Source: Limnohabitans sp. 103DPR2 (lineage in GTDB: Bacteria > Pseudomonadota > Gammaproteobacteria > Burkholderiales > Burkholderiaceae_C). From it: a stretch of DNA of 64,000 bases. Numbering within the stretch: position 1 is the stretch's first letter; each line of letters begins with the position of its first letter. Positions 36,345 to 45,048 of the stretch are shown here, piece after piece. Below the pieces are notes generated by a model, which was given only the letters and a program-made list of their open reading frames with translations, searched no databases and was not told the origin of the DNA. The stretch lies in contig NZ_CP011834.1 of the NCBI RefSeq assembly GCF_001412575.1, positions 1,116,001-1,180,000 on the forward strand, written 5' to 3'. The position numbers and the translations under genes are program-made.

Positions 36345-37163
36345 TTATTGGTTGATGACCGCACCGGCTTTGCGAATGGCACCAATGTGGCCGCGCAAAT
36401 CGTGAACGATGCTGGTGAATTCAGGGGTGTACGTCACTTCTAAATCGCGTGGACGTGGCAAATCAATTTCTCGCTTGACCACAAAACGCCCTGGACTTTT
36501 GCTCATCACGTAAACGGTGTCAGCCAAGAAGACCGACTCGCGCAAATCGTGGGTGACCAAAATGACGTTGAATTTTTGTTCGGTCCACAGATCGCGCAAG
36601 ATGCACCACAGCTCTTCGCGTGTGAAGGCGTCGAGGGCGCCAAAGGGCTCGTCGAGCAGCAGCATCTTGGGCTCATGAATCAAAGCGCGGCAAATGCTGG
36701 CGCGTTGTTGCATGCCGCCCGACAGTTGCCAAGGAAACTTGTCTTCGTAACCCGCTAAGCCAACGGTTTGCAGCAACTTGCGAGCGCGCTCGACAAACTC
36801 TGGCTTGCGTTGTTTGAATTGCGAGCGATAAGGCTCCACAATTTCCAGAGGCAACAAGACGTTGTCGAGGGTGGTTCGCCAAGGCAACAAAGAAGGTGCC
36901 TGAAAAGCCATGCCGCTGATTTTCAAGGGGCCTGTGACGGGCTGGCCGTCCACCATGATTTGCCCCTTGCTGGGTTTTTTCAAACCCGTGGTGAGCTTCA
37001 TGAAGGTGGACTTGCCGCAGCCCGATGGACCCACAATGGCAATGAATTCGCCTTGTTTGACTTGCAAATTGATGTCTTCAACTGCAAAGTGATTTTGGGC
37101 CAACAACTCGTCGTTGTAGGCCAACCAAACATTTTGAAAATCAACGAAATTGGGAGTGCTCAA
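36345..37163 (-). CDS. NitT/TauT-type ABC transporter ATPase
   Basis: A 272-residue ATPase with Walker A GPSGCGKSTFMKL, Q-loop region GMAFQAPSLLPWRTTLDNVLLP (typical of TauB/SsuB/NrtD), signature LSGGMQQRASICRAL and Walker B MLLLDEPFGALD. Middle gene of the importer operon. Confidence 0.93.
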   Translation of the reverse strand: MSTPNFVDFQNVWLAYNDELLAQNHFAVEDINLQVKQGEFIAIVGPSGCGKSTFMKLTTGLKKPSKGQIMVDGQPVTGPLKISGMAFQAPSLLPWRTTLDNVLLPLEIVEPYRSQFKQRKPEFVERARKLLQTVGLAGYEDKFPWQLSGGMQQRASICRALIHEPKMLLLDEPFGALDAFTREELWCILRDLWTEQKFNVILVTHDLRESVFLADTVYVMSKSPGRFVVKREIDLPRPRDLEVTYTPEFTSIVHDLRGHIGAIRKAGAVINQ

Positions 37164-37197
37164 AACAGGCCGCCTTGTTCAATCAGGAAATCAGAAT

Positions 37198-38232
37198 TTA
37201 TTTCTTGGGCTTAGGCAAGATGTCGAGTTCTTTGGTGCTAGGCAAGAAAGAACCGTTCCAGACATCGTCTGGCTTGATGCGGGTTTTGGTATTGAAGGCA
37301 TCTGAAACTTGGGATGCCATCAAAGCCAAACGAGGGCCCTTGACTTGACCAAAGCCTTCTTCGCGCGCAGAGGGGCTGTTGATCACGGTGTCGATGGCCA
37401 ATTGCAAACGGCGAGTTTCCAATTCCACGTTGATGATGCCGTCACGTGCTTTGACATCCGCAATGGCGGCTGCAGGGTTGGCAATCACGTCTTTCGCACC
37501 TTTGGTGAAAGCAGACAGGAAGGCCTTCACAGCGGCTGGATTTTCTTTCATGATTTTGGGTGAGGCAATGATCACGTTGCCGTAGAGCTTCACGCCGAAA
37601 TCGGGGTATTGCATGACCACCACATCATCGGCCTTCACACCGCGTGCTTCAATGTTGAGCAAAGAGGTGAAGGTGAAGCCTGTGATGGCATCGACATCGC
37701 CGCGAACCAACATGGTTTCACGCAATGGGGGGTCCATGGCTGTCCATGCCACGTTGCCAATGTTGTTGGCTTTTTGGAAGATGGGGAATGCACGGCGTCC
37801 TGCATCAAACACAGGTGCGCCCAATTTCTTGCCAGCCAAATCGGCGGGTGTTTTGATGCCAGATTTTTTCAGCGCCATGACAGAAGCAGGCGTGTTGTTG
37901 TAGACCATCATGATGGCCACAGGCTTGTTGGGCACGTCGGGGTTGTTGGCGTGGAATTCCATCAGCGCGGCCAAGTCGGCAAAGCCAATGTCGTAGCTAC
38001 CAGAGGCCACACGTGTCACCGCACCGCCAGAACCGTTGCCTGCGTCAACTGTGACATCCAATTTCGCATCTTTGAAATAACCCTTGGCGACGGGTGTCAA
38101 GAAAAAGGCCGCAGGACCTTCGAAGCGCCAGTCCAATTGGAACTTGATGGGCGTTGTTTGAGCTTGGGCCAAGCCCAATGTGCAGGCAGCCAACAAGGCT
38201 GCAGTAGTTTTAAGCAAGAAACGTTTTTTCAT
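37198..38232 (-). CDS. NitT/TauT-type ABC transporter binding protein, probable ureide/purine ligand
   Basis: A 344-residue binding protein of the NMT1/THI5-like superfamily with a signal peptide ending near GLAQAQ. Blocks include IKFQLDWRFEGPAAFFLTPVAKGYFKDAKLDV, GSGGAVTRVASGSYDIGFAD and KPDDVWNGSFLPS. The start at 38232 has GGAG upstream. Its ligand cannot be read from sequence. The position downstream of the allantoin genes, and a GTATAC palindrome 91 bases upstream of its ATG, suggest a purine-derived ureide or related compound. Related proteins also bind pyrimidine precursors or sulfonates. Confidence 0.85.
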   Translation of the reverse strand: MKKRFLLKTTAALLAACTLGLAQAQTTPIKFQLDWRFEGPAAFFLTPVAKGYFKDAKLDVTVDAGNGSGGAVTRVASGSYDIGFADLAALMEFHANNPDVPNKPVAIMMVYNNTPASVMALKKSGIKTPADLAGKKLGAPVFDAGRRAFPIFQKANNIGNVAWTAMDPPLRETMLVRGDVDAITGFTFTSLLNIEARGVKADDVVVMQYPDFGVKLYGNVIIASPKIMKENPAAVKAFLSAFTKGAKDVIANPAAAIADVKARDGIINVELETRRLQLAIDTVINSPSAREEGFGQVKGPRLALMASQVSDAFNTKTRIKPDDVWNGSFLPSTKELDILPKPKK

Positions 38233-38322
38233 GAAAGCTCCAAAAGGGTATGACAAAAGATTGCAAAACAACAAGCAATATCAATGCCATTATGAGGGGG
38301 GTTCGAAGGGCGTTTGTGTTCC

Positions 38323-38338
38323 AAAATGTATACGATTT
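38323..38338. promoter_or_regulatory. GTATAC operator copy 3 (imperfect), upstream of the NitT-type importer
   Basis: AAAATGTA|TACGATTT, 12 of 16 positions identical to the perfect palindrome at 43083-43098. It lies in the 155-base gap between the M20 gene and the importer operon. Presumed GntR-type operator. Confidence 0.5.
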
Positions 38339-38387
38339 TTGACGTAGATCGGTTAAAAAGTTGTCGCAAACGCCCTAAGTTGGTTCT

Positions 38388-39662
38388 TCAGCCCTGAAGC
38401 AAGTCCAAAAGGGTGCGTGAGATCACTTTGGTTGCTTTGCGCAAATCTTCCAAATTCAGGCGCTCGTCGGCGCGTTTGGCGTGGGATTCCAGCACGGTTC
38501 GGGGGCCTGCACCGTAGATCACGCCAGGAATGCCTTTTTCCACGTACAAGCGCACGTCGGTGTAGAGGGGGGTACCCATGGCAGGAATGGGTTCGCCAAA
38601 GATGTCGCTTCCATGTTGTTGGATGGCCTGGACCAAAGGCGCATTGCCTGCCAGCGGCTTCATGGCGTGCGCCATGAGCAAGCGTTTGATGTCGATGCGG
38701 ACTTGCGCATCTTGAGCGCGGCCTTGGTTGAATTCCGTTACAGCTTGCGCAATCACATCGCGAATGTTGGCTTCCACCTCTTGAGGGTTTTCTTCTGGAA
38801 TCATGCGGCGGTCGAGTTTGAAGCTGACCGTGCCGGGCACCACATTGGTATTGGTGCCGCCTTCAATGCGGCCCACATTCAAGTAGGGGTGGTTGATGCC
38901 TTCAACTTTGGATGTGATTTGTTGGTAGCGTTTGTTTTGCGCGTAGAGCTTGTTCAGAATGTGAACCGCCGCTTGCAAAGCATCCACGCCTGTTTCCGGA
39001 ATGGCTGCGTGAGCCATCTTGCCGTGAACCGTCACTTCCATTTGCAAGCAGCCATTGTGGGCCGTGACCACTTGATAGCTGAACCCAGCCGCAATCATCA
39101 AATCAGGTTTTGTGACGCCCTTGTCTAGCAACCAACCCGGGCCTTTTTCACCACCAAATTCTTCGTCGTAAGTGAAGTGCAATTCCACATTGCCCTTGAG
39201 TGCCAACTGCTGTTGATCGCGCAAGGCTTCAACCGCGCGAAGTGCGTAGGTGAAGGTAGAGAAGTCGCATTTGCTGACCGCTGTGGCGCGGCCATACATG
39301 TGGCCATTTTCAATTTCAGCACCGTAGGGAGGATGGGTCCATCCTTCACCGGGAGGCACCACATCGCCGTGTGCATTCAGAGCAATGGTTTTGCCGCCTG
39401 CACCAAAGGGTCTGCGAACAATCAGATTGGTGAGTGAGGTTAAGCCGTAGGCTTTGACCTCTGCTTCAGGGACTGGAAATTGCTCAGCCACATAACCCAA
39501 GCTTTTCAAGAGTTCGGTGGTCTTGGCTGCATGCGGTGCATTGTTGCCAGGCGGTGTGTCTGTGGGCACTTGAACCAAGGCTTGCAGAAATTTCACTTGC
39601 TCATCAAAGTGGGCATCGATCCATTGATCGAGTTGAGCGTATTGTTGGGTGGAGGCAGTCAT
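38388..39662 (-). CDS. M20-family amidohydrolase/deacylase with non-standard metal motif
   Basis: A 424-residue M20/ArgE-DapE family hydrolase. The metal/catalytic motif LNAHGDVVPPGEGW and the general-base pair YDEEFGGEKG are present, as is the dimerisation domain start HNGCLQMEVTVHGKMAHAAIPETG. At the position of the usual metal-bridging Asp (GRGAADMKGG in classical members) it reads GRATAVSKCDF, with Asp three residues later. It lies 15 bases after the OHCU/allantoate amidohydrolase gene in the allantoin operon, so a ureide-related amide (for example ureidoglycine/ureidoglycolate) is a reasonable but unproven substrate. Confidence 0.8.
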   Translation of the reverse strand: MTASTQQYAQLDQWIDAHFDEQVKFLQALVQVPTDTPPGNNAPHAAKTTELLKSLGYVAEQFPVPEAEVKAYGLTSLTNLIVRRPFGAGGKTIALNAHGDVVPPGEGWTHPPYGAEIENGHMYGRATAVSKCDFSTFTYALRAVEALRDQQQLALKGNVELHFTYDEEFGGEKGPGWLLDKGVTKPDLMIAAGFSYQVVTAHNGCLQMEVTVHGKMAHAAIPETGVDALQAAVHILNKLYAQNKRYQQITSKVEGINHPYLNVGRIEGGTNTNVVPGTVSFKLDRRMIPEENPQEVEANIRDVIAQAVTEFNQGRAQDAQVRIDIKRLLMAHAMKPLAGNAPLVQAIQQHGSDIFGEPIPAMGTPLYTDVRLYVEKGIPGVIYGAGPRTVLESHAKRADERLNLEDLRKATKVISRTLLDLLQG

Positions 39663-39677
39663 GTGATTTTGAAAATG

Positions 39678-41441
39678 TTAAGCGAGGTGGTGCAGGACAT
39701 GGGCAAAGGCATCGATGCACAACTGCATGTCATCTGTGGTGGTGGATTCCAGAGGGTTGTGGCTGATGCCGCTGTTTTCGCCGCGCACGAACAACATGGC
39801 TTGGGGCATCACCTCATGCAACTTCATGGCGTCGTGGCCGGCACCGCTTGGCATCACAAACAAGGGCACGCCCAAGTCTTTCAGCGCATTCTCCCAACGC
39901 TTTTGCCATTCGGGTGCGCTAGGTGCGGCCGGGGCACGCAAGGTTGCTTCGCGTTTGCAGACCAAACCGCGACGTTCGCAAATGTCGTCCAAGGCTTGCA
40001 AGACATCGCGTTCAAGCGCGTCCCGTTGTGGGTCGGTGGGCGCGCGCATGTCCATCGAGAAAAGGCATTTGCCAGGCACCACGTTGATCGAGCCATTGGG
40101 CACTTGGAGTTGGCCAATCGTGGCAACCGAGTCACCATCTTGAGCGGCGCGCTTTTCCATGAACAGCGCCAGTTCAGCAACCGCTGCGGCCGCATCTCGG
40201 CGGCGGTCCATGGGGGTGGTGCCTGCATGGCTGGCAGTGCCTATCATTTCGCACAAATAGCGCACGCTGCCATTGATGGAGCTGACCACGCCCAAGGGCA
40301 AGTTCATCTCGTTCAGCACAGGGCCTTGCTCAATGTGAACTTCGATGAAGCCTAGGTAATCTGCTGGATTGCGTTGAATTTTGGGAATGTCGTGTTCATT
40401 CAAACCTGCTTGCTTCATGGCCTCTCGCATGGACACGCCATCGACGTCCATTTGGTCCAGCCAAGCGGGGTTGAATTGACCCACCAAGGCGCCCGAGCCC
40501 AAGAAGGTGGCCTTGTAGCGTTGGCCTTCTTCTTCTGCAAAGGCCACCACTTCAATGCCAAATTTCAGACGAGATTTTGTTGAAGCTAATTTCTTGACGC
40601 AGGCAATCGGCACATAAATGCCCAATCTGCCATCGTATTTGCCGCCGTTGCGCACGGTGTCGTAATGGCTGCCTGTGAGCAAGTACTTGGCGCCATCTTG
40701 TGCAGGGTGATAACGCCCCACCACGTTGCCCACTGCGTCCACATACACCTCATCAAAACCCGCAGATTTCATGGTGCTCTGAATGCTGGCGCTACAAGCC
40801 AGGTGGGCCTGGGTGAGGTAAGTCACGGTCAGTTGGCCGTTCTCTTTGAAACCTGGGTCGCTGTGCTGTGCCAATGCTTCGTGCCAGTCCCACACTTCAT
40901 CGCCTTGGTCAGGGTGACAGCCGGTTTTGTCGTTCAAGCGAATTTCAACAATGCGGTGAATGTTGCGCAAGCACTCGGCCAATTCAAAATCGGGATGGCC
41001 GTGCAGGCGTCGCTCAAAGCTTGCGATGATTTGATGTTTGTTCAAACCGACACCACGAGGGCCTCGCACCGCCAGAATGAAAGGCCAGCCAAATTTTTGC
41101 TTGTAGGCTGCATTCAGTGCGTGAATTTTTTCAAACTCTTCTGCGGTGCATTCCGTCAAGCCGGCCTTGGTTTGTTCGTTGGTAGATTCCGCAGTCAGTT
41201 CTTTGCGCACCATGGCCTTGCCAGCCAGTTCGGGGTGAGCGCGGATCAACCCAATTTGGGCTTCGCGACCGGCATCGCTGAGCACTTGCGCCATGCAATG
41301 TTTCAGATGAGCCCAAGAGGCGAAGGGTCGCATTTTGAGCGCGCCTTCAGCAATCCAGGGCGAGTGCTCGTACAAACCGTCAAGCAGTTGCAAAGCTTCT
41401 TCGTTGGAGGCTTTGTTGAGTTGTTCTAATTGAAGCGTCAT
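39678..41441 (-). CDS. Fused OHCU decarboxylase / allantoate amidohydrolase
   Basis: A 587-residue two-domain enzyme. Residues ~1-165 are an OHCU decarboxylase (UraD), seen in LDGLYEHSPWIAE, HLKHCMAQVL, LIRAHPELAGKA and CLRNIHRIVEIRLND. It converts OHCU to S-allantoin. From ~175 on it is an M20-type allantoate amidohydrolase/ureidoglycolase-like amidase, with LLTGSHYDTVRNGGKYDG, FAEEEGQRYKATFLGSGALVG, EVHIEQGPVLNE and GHDAMKLHEVMPQAMLFV. It thus joins two non-consecutive steps, with PuuE (next gene upstream) performing the step between. The start overlaps the puuE stop (ATGA). Confidence 0.9.
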   Translation of the reverse strand: MTLQLEQLNKASNEEALQLLDGLYEHSPWIAEGALKMRPFASWAHLKHCMAQVLSDAGREAQIGLIRAHPELAGKAMVRKELTAESTNEQTKAGLTECTAEEFEKIHALNAAYKQKFGWPFILAVRGPRGVGLNKHQIIASFERRLHGHPDFELAECLRNIHRIVEIRLNDKTGCHPDQGDEVWDWHEALAQHSDPGFKENGQLTVTYLTQAHLACSASIQSTMKSAGFDEVYVDAVGNVVGRYHPAQDGAKYLLTGSHYDTVRNGGKYDGRLGIYVPIACVKKLASTKSRLKFGIEVVAFAEEEGQRYKATFLGSGALVGQFNPAWLDQMDVDGVSMREAMKQAGLNEHDIPKIQRNPADYLGFIEVHIEQGPVLNEMNLPLGVVSSINGSVRYLCEMIGTASHAGTTPMDRRRDAAAAVAELALFMEKRAAQDGDSVATIGQLQVPNGSINVVPGKCLFSMDMRAPTDPQRDALERDVLQALDDICERRGLVCKREATLRAPAAPSAPEWQKRWENALKDLGVPLFVMPSGAGHDAMKLHEVMPQAMLFVRGENSGISHNPLESTTTDDMQLCIDAFAHVLHHLA

Positions 41442-42394
41442 GGTGTATAGGGGTGGGTTGTTTTCCAATGACGCGCAATGTCCAGGCGTCGGCATACCCA
41501 CACATGGTCATGGGCTTGAATGTGGTCCAAAAATCGTTGCAAAGCGGTGATGCGACCTGGGCGGCCCAAGAGCCTGCAATGCATGCCAATGCTCATCATC
41601 TTGGGGCGGTTCAAACCTTGAGGATCGCCTTCTTTGTAGAGCGCATCAAACGTGTCTTTCATGTACTGAAAGAAGGGGTCTGCATGTGAATAACCTTGGG
41701 GCAATGCAAAGCGCATGTCGTTGCAGTCCAAGGTGTAGGGCACGATCAATTGCGGTGCAACTTGGCCATCGCTTTTTTCAACCTTCATCCAAAAGGGCAG
41801 GTCGTCACCGTAGTAATCGCTGTCGTATTCAAAGCCGCCGTAGTCGGCTACCAAGCGTCGCGTGCGGGGGCTGTCGCGGCCGGTGTACCAACCCAGCGGA
41901 CGCTCTCCGCTGAGCTTTTGCAAAATGTCCATGGCCTCGGCCATGTGCGCACGTTCAGTGGCCTCGTCAATGTTTTGGTAGTGAATCCATTTCAAGCCAT
42001 GACAAGCAATGTCGTAGCCCAATTCTTGAAAAGCTGCCAACACGTCGGGGTGTTTTTGCAGCGCAGTGGCAACACCGAAAACCGTGAGAGGTAGTTTGCG
42101 TTTTTCAAATTCACGCAACAAGCGCCAGACACCGGCTCGCGAGCCGTATTCGTAAATGCCTTCCATGCTGATGTGGCGCTCTGGAAAACTGGCAGGGTTG
42201 AACATTTCTGACAAAAATTGTTCGGAGCCTGCATCGCCGTGCAACACAGAGTTTTCGCCACCTTCTTCGTAATTCAAAACGAACTGCACGGCAATGCGCG
42301 CTTGACCAGGCCACTGTGCGTGGGGTGGTGTGCGGCCGTAACCTTGAAGATCGCGCGGGTAGGGCGCCGTAGAGTCGTAAGCGGAATAGGTCAT
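41438..42394 (-). CDS. puuE: Allantoinase PuuE (polysaccharide-deacetylase fold)
   Basis: A 318-residue protein of the NodB-like fold. Family blocks are YPRDLQGYGRTPPHAQWPGQARIAVQFVLNYEEGGENS, RAGVWRLLREFEKRKLPLTVFGVATALQ, DIACHGLKWIHYQ and the TGRDSPRTRRLVADYGGFEYDSDYYGDDLPFW region. PuuE opens allantoin to allantoate without the metal site of classical allantoinase. It overlaps both the GntR regulator (upstream) and the fused enzyme (downstream) by four bases. Confidence 0.94.
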   Translation of the reverse strand: MTYSAYDSTAPYPRDLQGYGRTPPHAQWPGQARIAVQFVLNYEEGGENSVLHGDAGSEQFLSEMFNPASFPERHISMEGIYEYGSRAGVWRLLREFEKRKLPLTVFGVATALQKHPDVLAAFQELGYDIACHGLKWIHYQNIDEATERAHMAEAMDILQKLSGERPLGWYTGRDSPRTRRLVADYGGFEYDSDYYGDDLPFWMKVEKSDGQVAPQLIVPYTLDCNDMRFALPQGYSHADPFFQYMKDTFDALYKEGDPQGLNRPKMMSIGMHCRLLGRPGRITALQRFLDHIQAHDHVWVCRRLDIARHWKTTHPYTP

Positions 42395-43065
42395 GACAGG
42401 GCCAGCGAAATGTCGTGGGTGGGAATTTTTTTGTCGAAACTGAGGCTGTTCTCAACAAAAATCAAATGTTCTTCCATGAGCTTTGCAGACAGCTCCACAT
42501 CTTTTTTGGCCATGGCTTCCACTATGGCTTCGTGTTCGTGTGCGGAGTGCTGTGCGGCATTCAGCGTTTGGTACATCAGTGTGATCAGCGCACAGCGAGA
42601 AATGAGTTCGCCCAGAATTTGCGCCAACACATGGTTGCCCATGAGTTCGGCAATGCGCACGTGAAAATCGCCCAGCAATTCGGTGCGGCCGTGCACATCC
42701 TCTTGCGCCACAGCTTCTTTCTCTTGTTTGGTGTGGGCCTTCAGGGCGCGAATTTTGGCCGGCGTGATGTCGCGCACAAATTCGCGCGTCATTTGAATCT
42801 CCAGCATTCTGCGAACCGCAAACACTTGTTTGGCTTCGTCGGCGGACGGGGCGGCCACAAAAGCGCCGCGCGCTGGCTCCATGCGAATGAGGCGATTTTG
42901 GGACAGCTGGAACAGGGCTTGGCGCACCAAGGTTCGGGACACCCCAAAATGGGTGGCCAGTTTTTGCTCCGCCAATTTGGAGCCTGGCATCAGGCGATGC
43001 TCGACAATGGCTTTGGTCAGCGCACTGACAATGGCGTGGGTCGATGAGGTTTCCATGAAAGTCAT
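42391..43065 (-). CDS. GntR-family (FCD/FadR subgroup) regulator of purine/ureide genes
   Basis: A 224-residue regulator. The N-terminal winged helix has LMPGSKLAEQKLATHFGVSRTLVRQALFQLSQNRLI, and the C-terminal FCD ligand domain has FAVRRMLEIQMTREFV and the metal/ligand His residues in LGDFHVRIAELMGNHVLAQILGELISR. First gene of the gntR-puuE-uraD/allC-M20 operon, divergent from hiuH. A perfect 16-bp palindrome 18 bases upstream is the likely operator, so it is probably autoregulated by a pathway intermediate. Start could be 43065 or 43056. Confidence 0.9.
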   Translation of the reverse strand: MTFMETSSTHAIVSALTKAIVEHRLMPGSKLAEQKLATHFGVSRTLVRQALFQLSQNRLIRMEPARGAFVAAPSADEAKQVFAVRRMLEIQMTREFVRDITPAKIRALKAHTKQEKEAVAQEDVHGRTELLGDFHVRIAELMGNHVLAQILGELISRCALITLMYQTLNAAQHSAHEHEAIVEAMAKKDVELSAKLMEEHLIFVENSLSFDKKIPTHDISLALS

Positions 43066-43082
43066 GATAGCTTCAAAAGCCA

Positions 43083-43098
43083 AAAGTGTATACACTTT
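43083..43098. promoter_or_regulatory. GTATAC operator copy 1 (perfect palindrome) between gntR and hiuH
   Basis: AAAGTGTA|TACACTTT is a perfect 16-bp palindrome in the 62-base gap between divergent gntR and hiuH. The GntR/FCD family usually binds short A/T-flanked palindromes of this size. Confidence 0.75.
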
Positions 43099-43127
43099 CA
43101 GTCGACAAGTTTTAGGAAAGACACATC

Positions 43128-43481
43128 ATGGGTTTGAGTACACACGTTTTAGACACCATGCACGGCTGCCCCGCAGCAGGCATGCAGGTCAGCCTCTACA
43201 CCACCGAGGGCCAATTTGCCACCTTGGTCAAGACCTTTCACCTGAATGCCGATGGCCGCAATCCAGACGGGCCGCTGTACGACAACGCCAGTTTGCAAAA
43301 GGGCACCTACCGCTTGGTGTTTGACGTGGCCTCTTATTTCAAGGCCAAAGGTGTTCAGCTCCCTGAGCCGTCCTTTTTGAACCTGGTGACGCTCGATTTT
43401 GGGGTGGCCCATGTGGCTGAGCACTACCACGTGCCCCTTTTGGTCAGCCCTTGGAGTTACTCGACCTACCGCGGCTCTTAA
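43128..43481 (+). CDS. hiuH: 5-hydroxyisourate hydrolase
   Basis: A 117-residue transthyretin-like enzyme that hydrolyses 5-hydroxyisourate to OHCU. Active-site residues are in STHVLDTMHGCPA (His near N-terminus) and AEHYHVPLLVSPW. It ends with the diagnostic YSTYRGS tail. Divergent from the GntR operon. It is followed by xdhA after 91 bases on the same strand. Confidence 0.96.
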   Translation: MGLSTHVLDTMHGCPAAGMQVSLYTTEGQFATLVKTFHLNADGRNPDGPLYDNASLQKGTYRLVFDVASYFKAKGVQLPEPSFLNLVTLDFGVAHVAEHYHVPLLVSPWSYSTYRGS

Positions 43482-43572
43482 ATCGCAATTATTTCTGGTC
43501 GATTTCGCCCGAGAACGGGGTGAACTCCCTAAAATCAAACTTGTTTTGAATCAACCCCCAAACTTTTCCACC

Positions 43573-45048
43573 ATGAGCCAAGTGACCAACACTGTGCGTT
43601 TCGTGCTTGACGGCCAAATCGTCGAAGCCCAAGGCGTGCGCCGCACCACCACCGTCTTAGATTACCTGCGCGAACAATTGCATCGCACTGGCACCAAGGA
43701 GGGATGTGCAGAAGGTGATTGCGGCGCCTGTGTGGTGATGGTGGGTGATTTGAATGACAGCGGCAATGCGGTCAACTACAAAGCCGTTAACAGCTGCATC
43801 CAATTGCTGCCCTCCTTGGATGGCAAGTCCATCAAAACAGTGGAGAGCCTCAAAAAACCCGACGGCAGTTTGCATCCTGTGCAAAAAGCCATGGTCGATT
43901 GCCATGGCTCCCAATGCGGTTTCTGCACCCCAGGCATCGTGATGAGCTTGGTGAATTTGGTGCAAGTCAACCCTTCGCCCAAGCGTCAAGAAGTGAGCGA
44001 TGCGCTTAGCGGCAATTTGTGCCGTTGCACTGGCTATGCGCCCATTTTGGAAGCGGCTTCCAAAGCCTGTGGTAACAAGGCTGCATTGAAGCTAGACGAT
44101 TCAGCCGACCTGCCGTTGCTCAAAGAGATTCAACGTGCTTCCACGCCTACTTTGAGTTTGGAGGGCGACATCATTGTTCAGCCCGTGGTTCGCACACGCA
44201 AAGGCAATGAGTTTGTCTCACCTGCCACATTGGCCGAAGTGGCCGACTACTTGGTCAAACACCCTACCGCCACCTTGCTTGCAGGCAGCACCGAAGTGGG
44301 CTTACAAGTGAACAAACAATTCTCACGCCCAGATCACATCGTGTACTTGGGCAACGTGGCCGAACTCAAGCAGGTGAAAGACACGCCACAAGCTTGGCAC
44401 ATTGGTGCGGTGGTCTCGCTCACAGAAGTGGAGGGCTTGGTGGCCAAGGCTTACCCAGACTTTGCCGAAGTGCTGCGCCGTTTTGGCTCGCCCCCCATTC
44501 GCTCAACAGCCACCTTGGCAGGCAACATTGCCAATGGTTCACCCATTGGTGATTCCATGCCCTGCCTAATGGCCTTGGGCACCACGCTCACCTTGCGCCG
44601 TGGCGACAAAACTCGCACAGTGTCTTTGGACCAGTTCTACACTGGCCAAAAACAAACGGTTTTGCAAGCTGGCGAGTTCATTGAAGCTGTGGTTTTGCCC
44701 AAGCCTCAAGCCGGTCAAGTCTTCCGTGCCCACAAAGTCAGCAAGCGTTTTGAGCAAGACATCTCGGCCACTTGTGCTGCCATCACTTACACCTTGAAGG
44801 GTGGCAAGTTGAGCAACGTGAAGTTGGCCTACAACGGCTTGGCACCATCACCTTGCCGTGCGCCCAAGTTGGAAGCCGTGTTGGAAGGCAAAGCGCCTGC
44901 CGATGTGAAAGAGTCTGACTTGGATGCGGCCATTGCTGCCAGTTTTGTGGCACGCGATGGTTTGCGCGCTACCTGGGCTTACCGCTCATTGGTCGCCCGC
45001 AACTTGGTGATCGATTTCATTGAACAACAAACGACTGAGGTGGCTTAA
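43573..45048 (+). CDS. xdhA: Xanthine dehydrogenase small subunit (2Fe-2S and FAD)
   Basis: A 491-residue subunit. The plant-type 2Fe-2S domain has CAEGDCGACVV (about 47-57), the second cluster domain has CGFCTPG and CRCTGY, and the FAD domain has LLAGSTEVGLQVNK and STATLAGNIANGSPIGDSMP. Electrons pass from the Mo site in XdhB through the clusters to FAD and NAD+. Start 43573 has no clear Shine-Dalgarno. Longer in-frame readings overlap hiuH. Start of xdhB follows directly after the stop. Confidence 0.95.
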   Translation: MSQVTNTVRFVLDGQIVEAQGVRRTTTVLDYLREQLHRTGTKEGCAEGDCGACVVMVGDLNDSGNAVNYKAVNSCIQLLPSLDGKSIKTVESLKKPDGSLHPVQKAMVDCHGSQCGFCTPGIVMSLVNLVQVNPSPKRQEVSDALSGNLCRCTGYAPILEAASKACGNKAALKLDDSADLPLLKEIQRASTPTLSLEGDIIVQPVVRTRKGNEFVSPATLAEVADYLVKHPTATLLAGSTEVGLQVNKQFSRPDHIVYLGNVAELKQVKDTPQAWHIGAVVSLTEVEGLVAKAYPDFAEVLRRFGSPPIRSTATLAGNIANGSPIGDSMPCLMALGTTLTLRRGDKTRTVSLDQFYTGQKQTVLQAGEFIEAVVLPKPQAGQVFRAHKVSKRFEQDISATCAAITYTLKGGKLSNVKLAYNGLAPSPCRAPKLEAVLEGKAPADVKESDLDAAIAASFVARDGLRATWAYRSLVARNLVIDFIEQQTTEVA

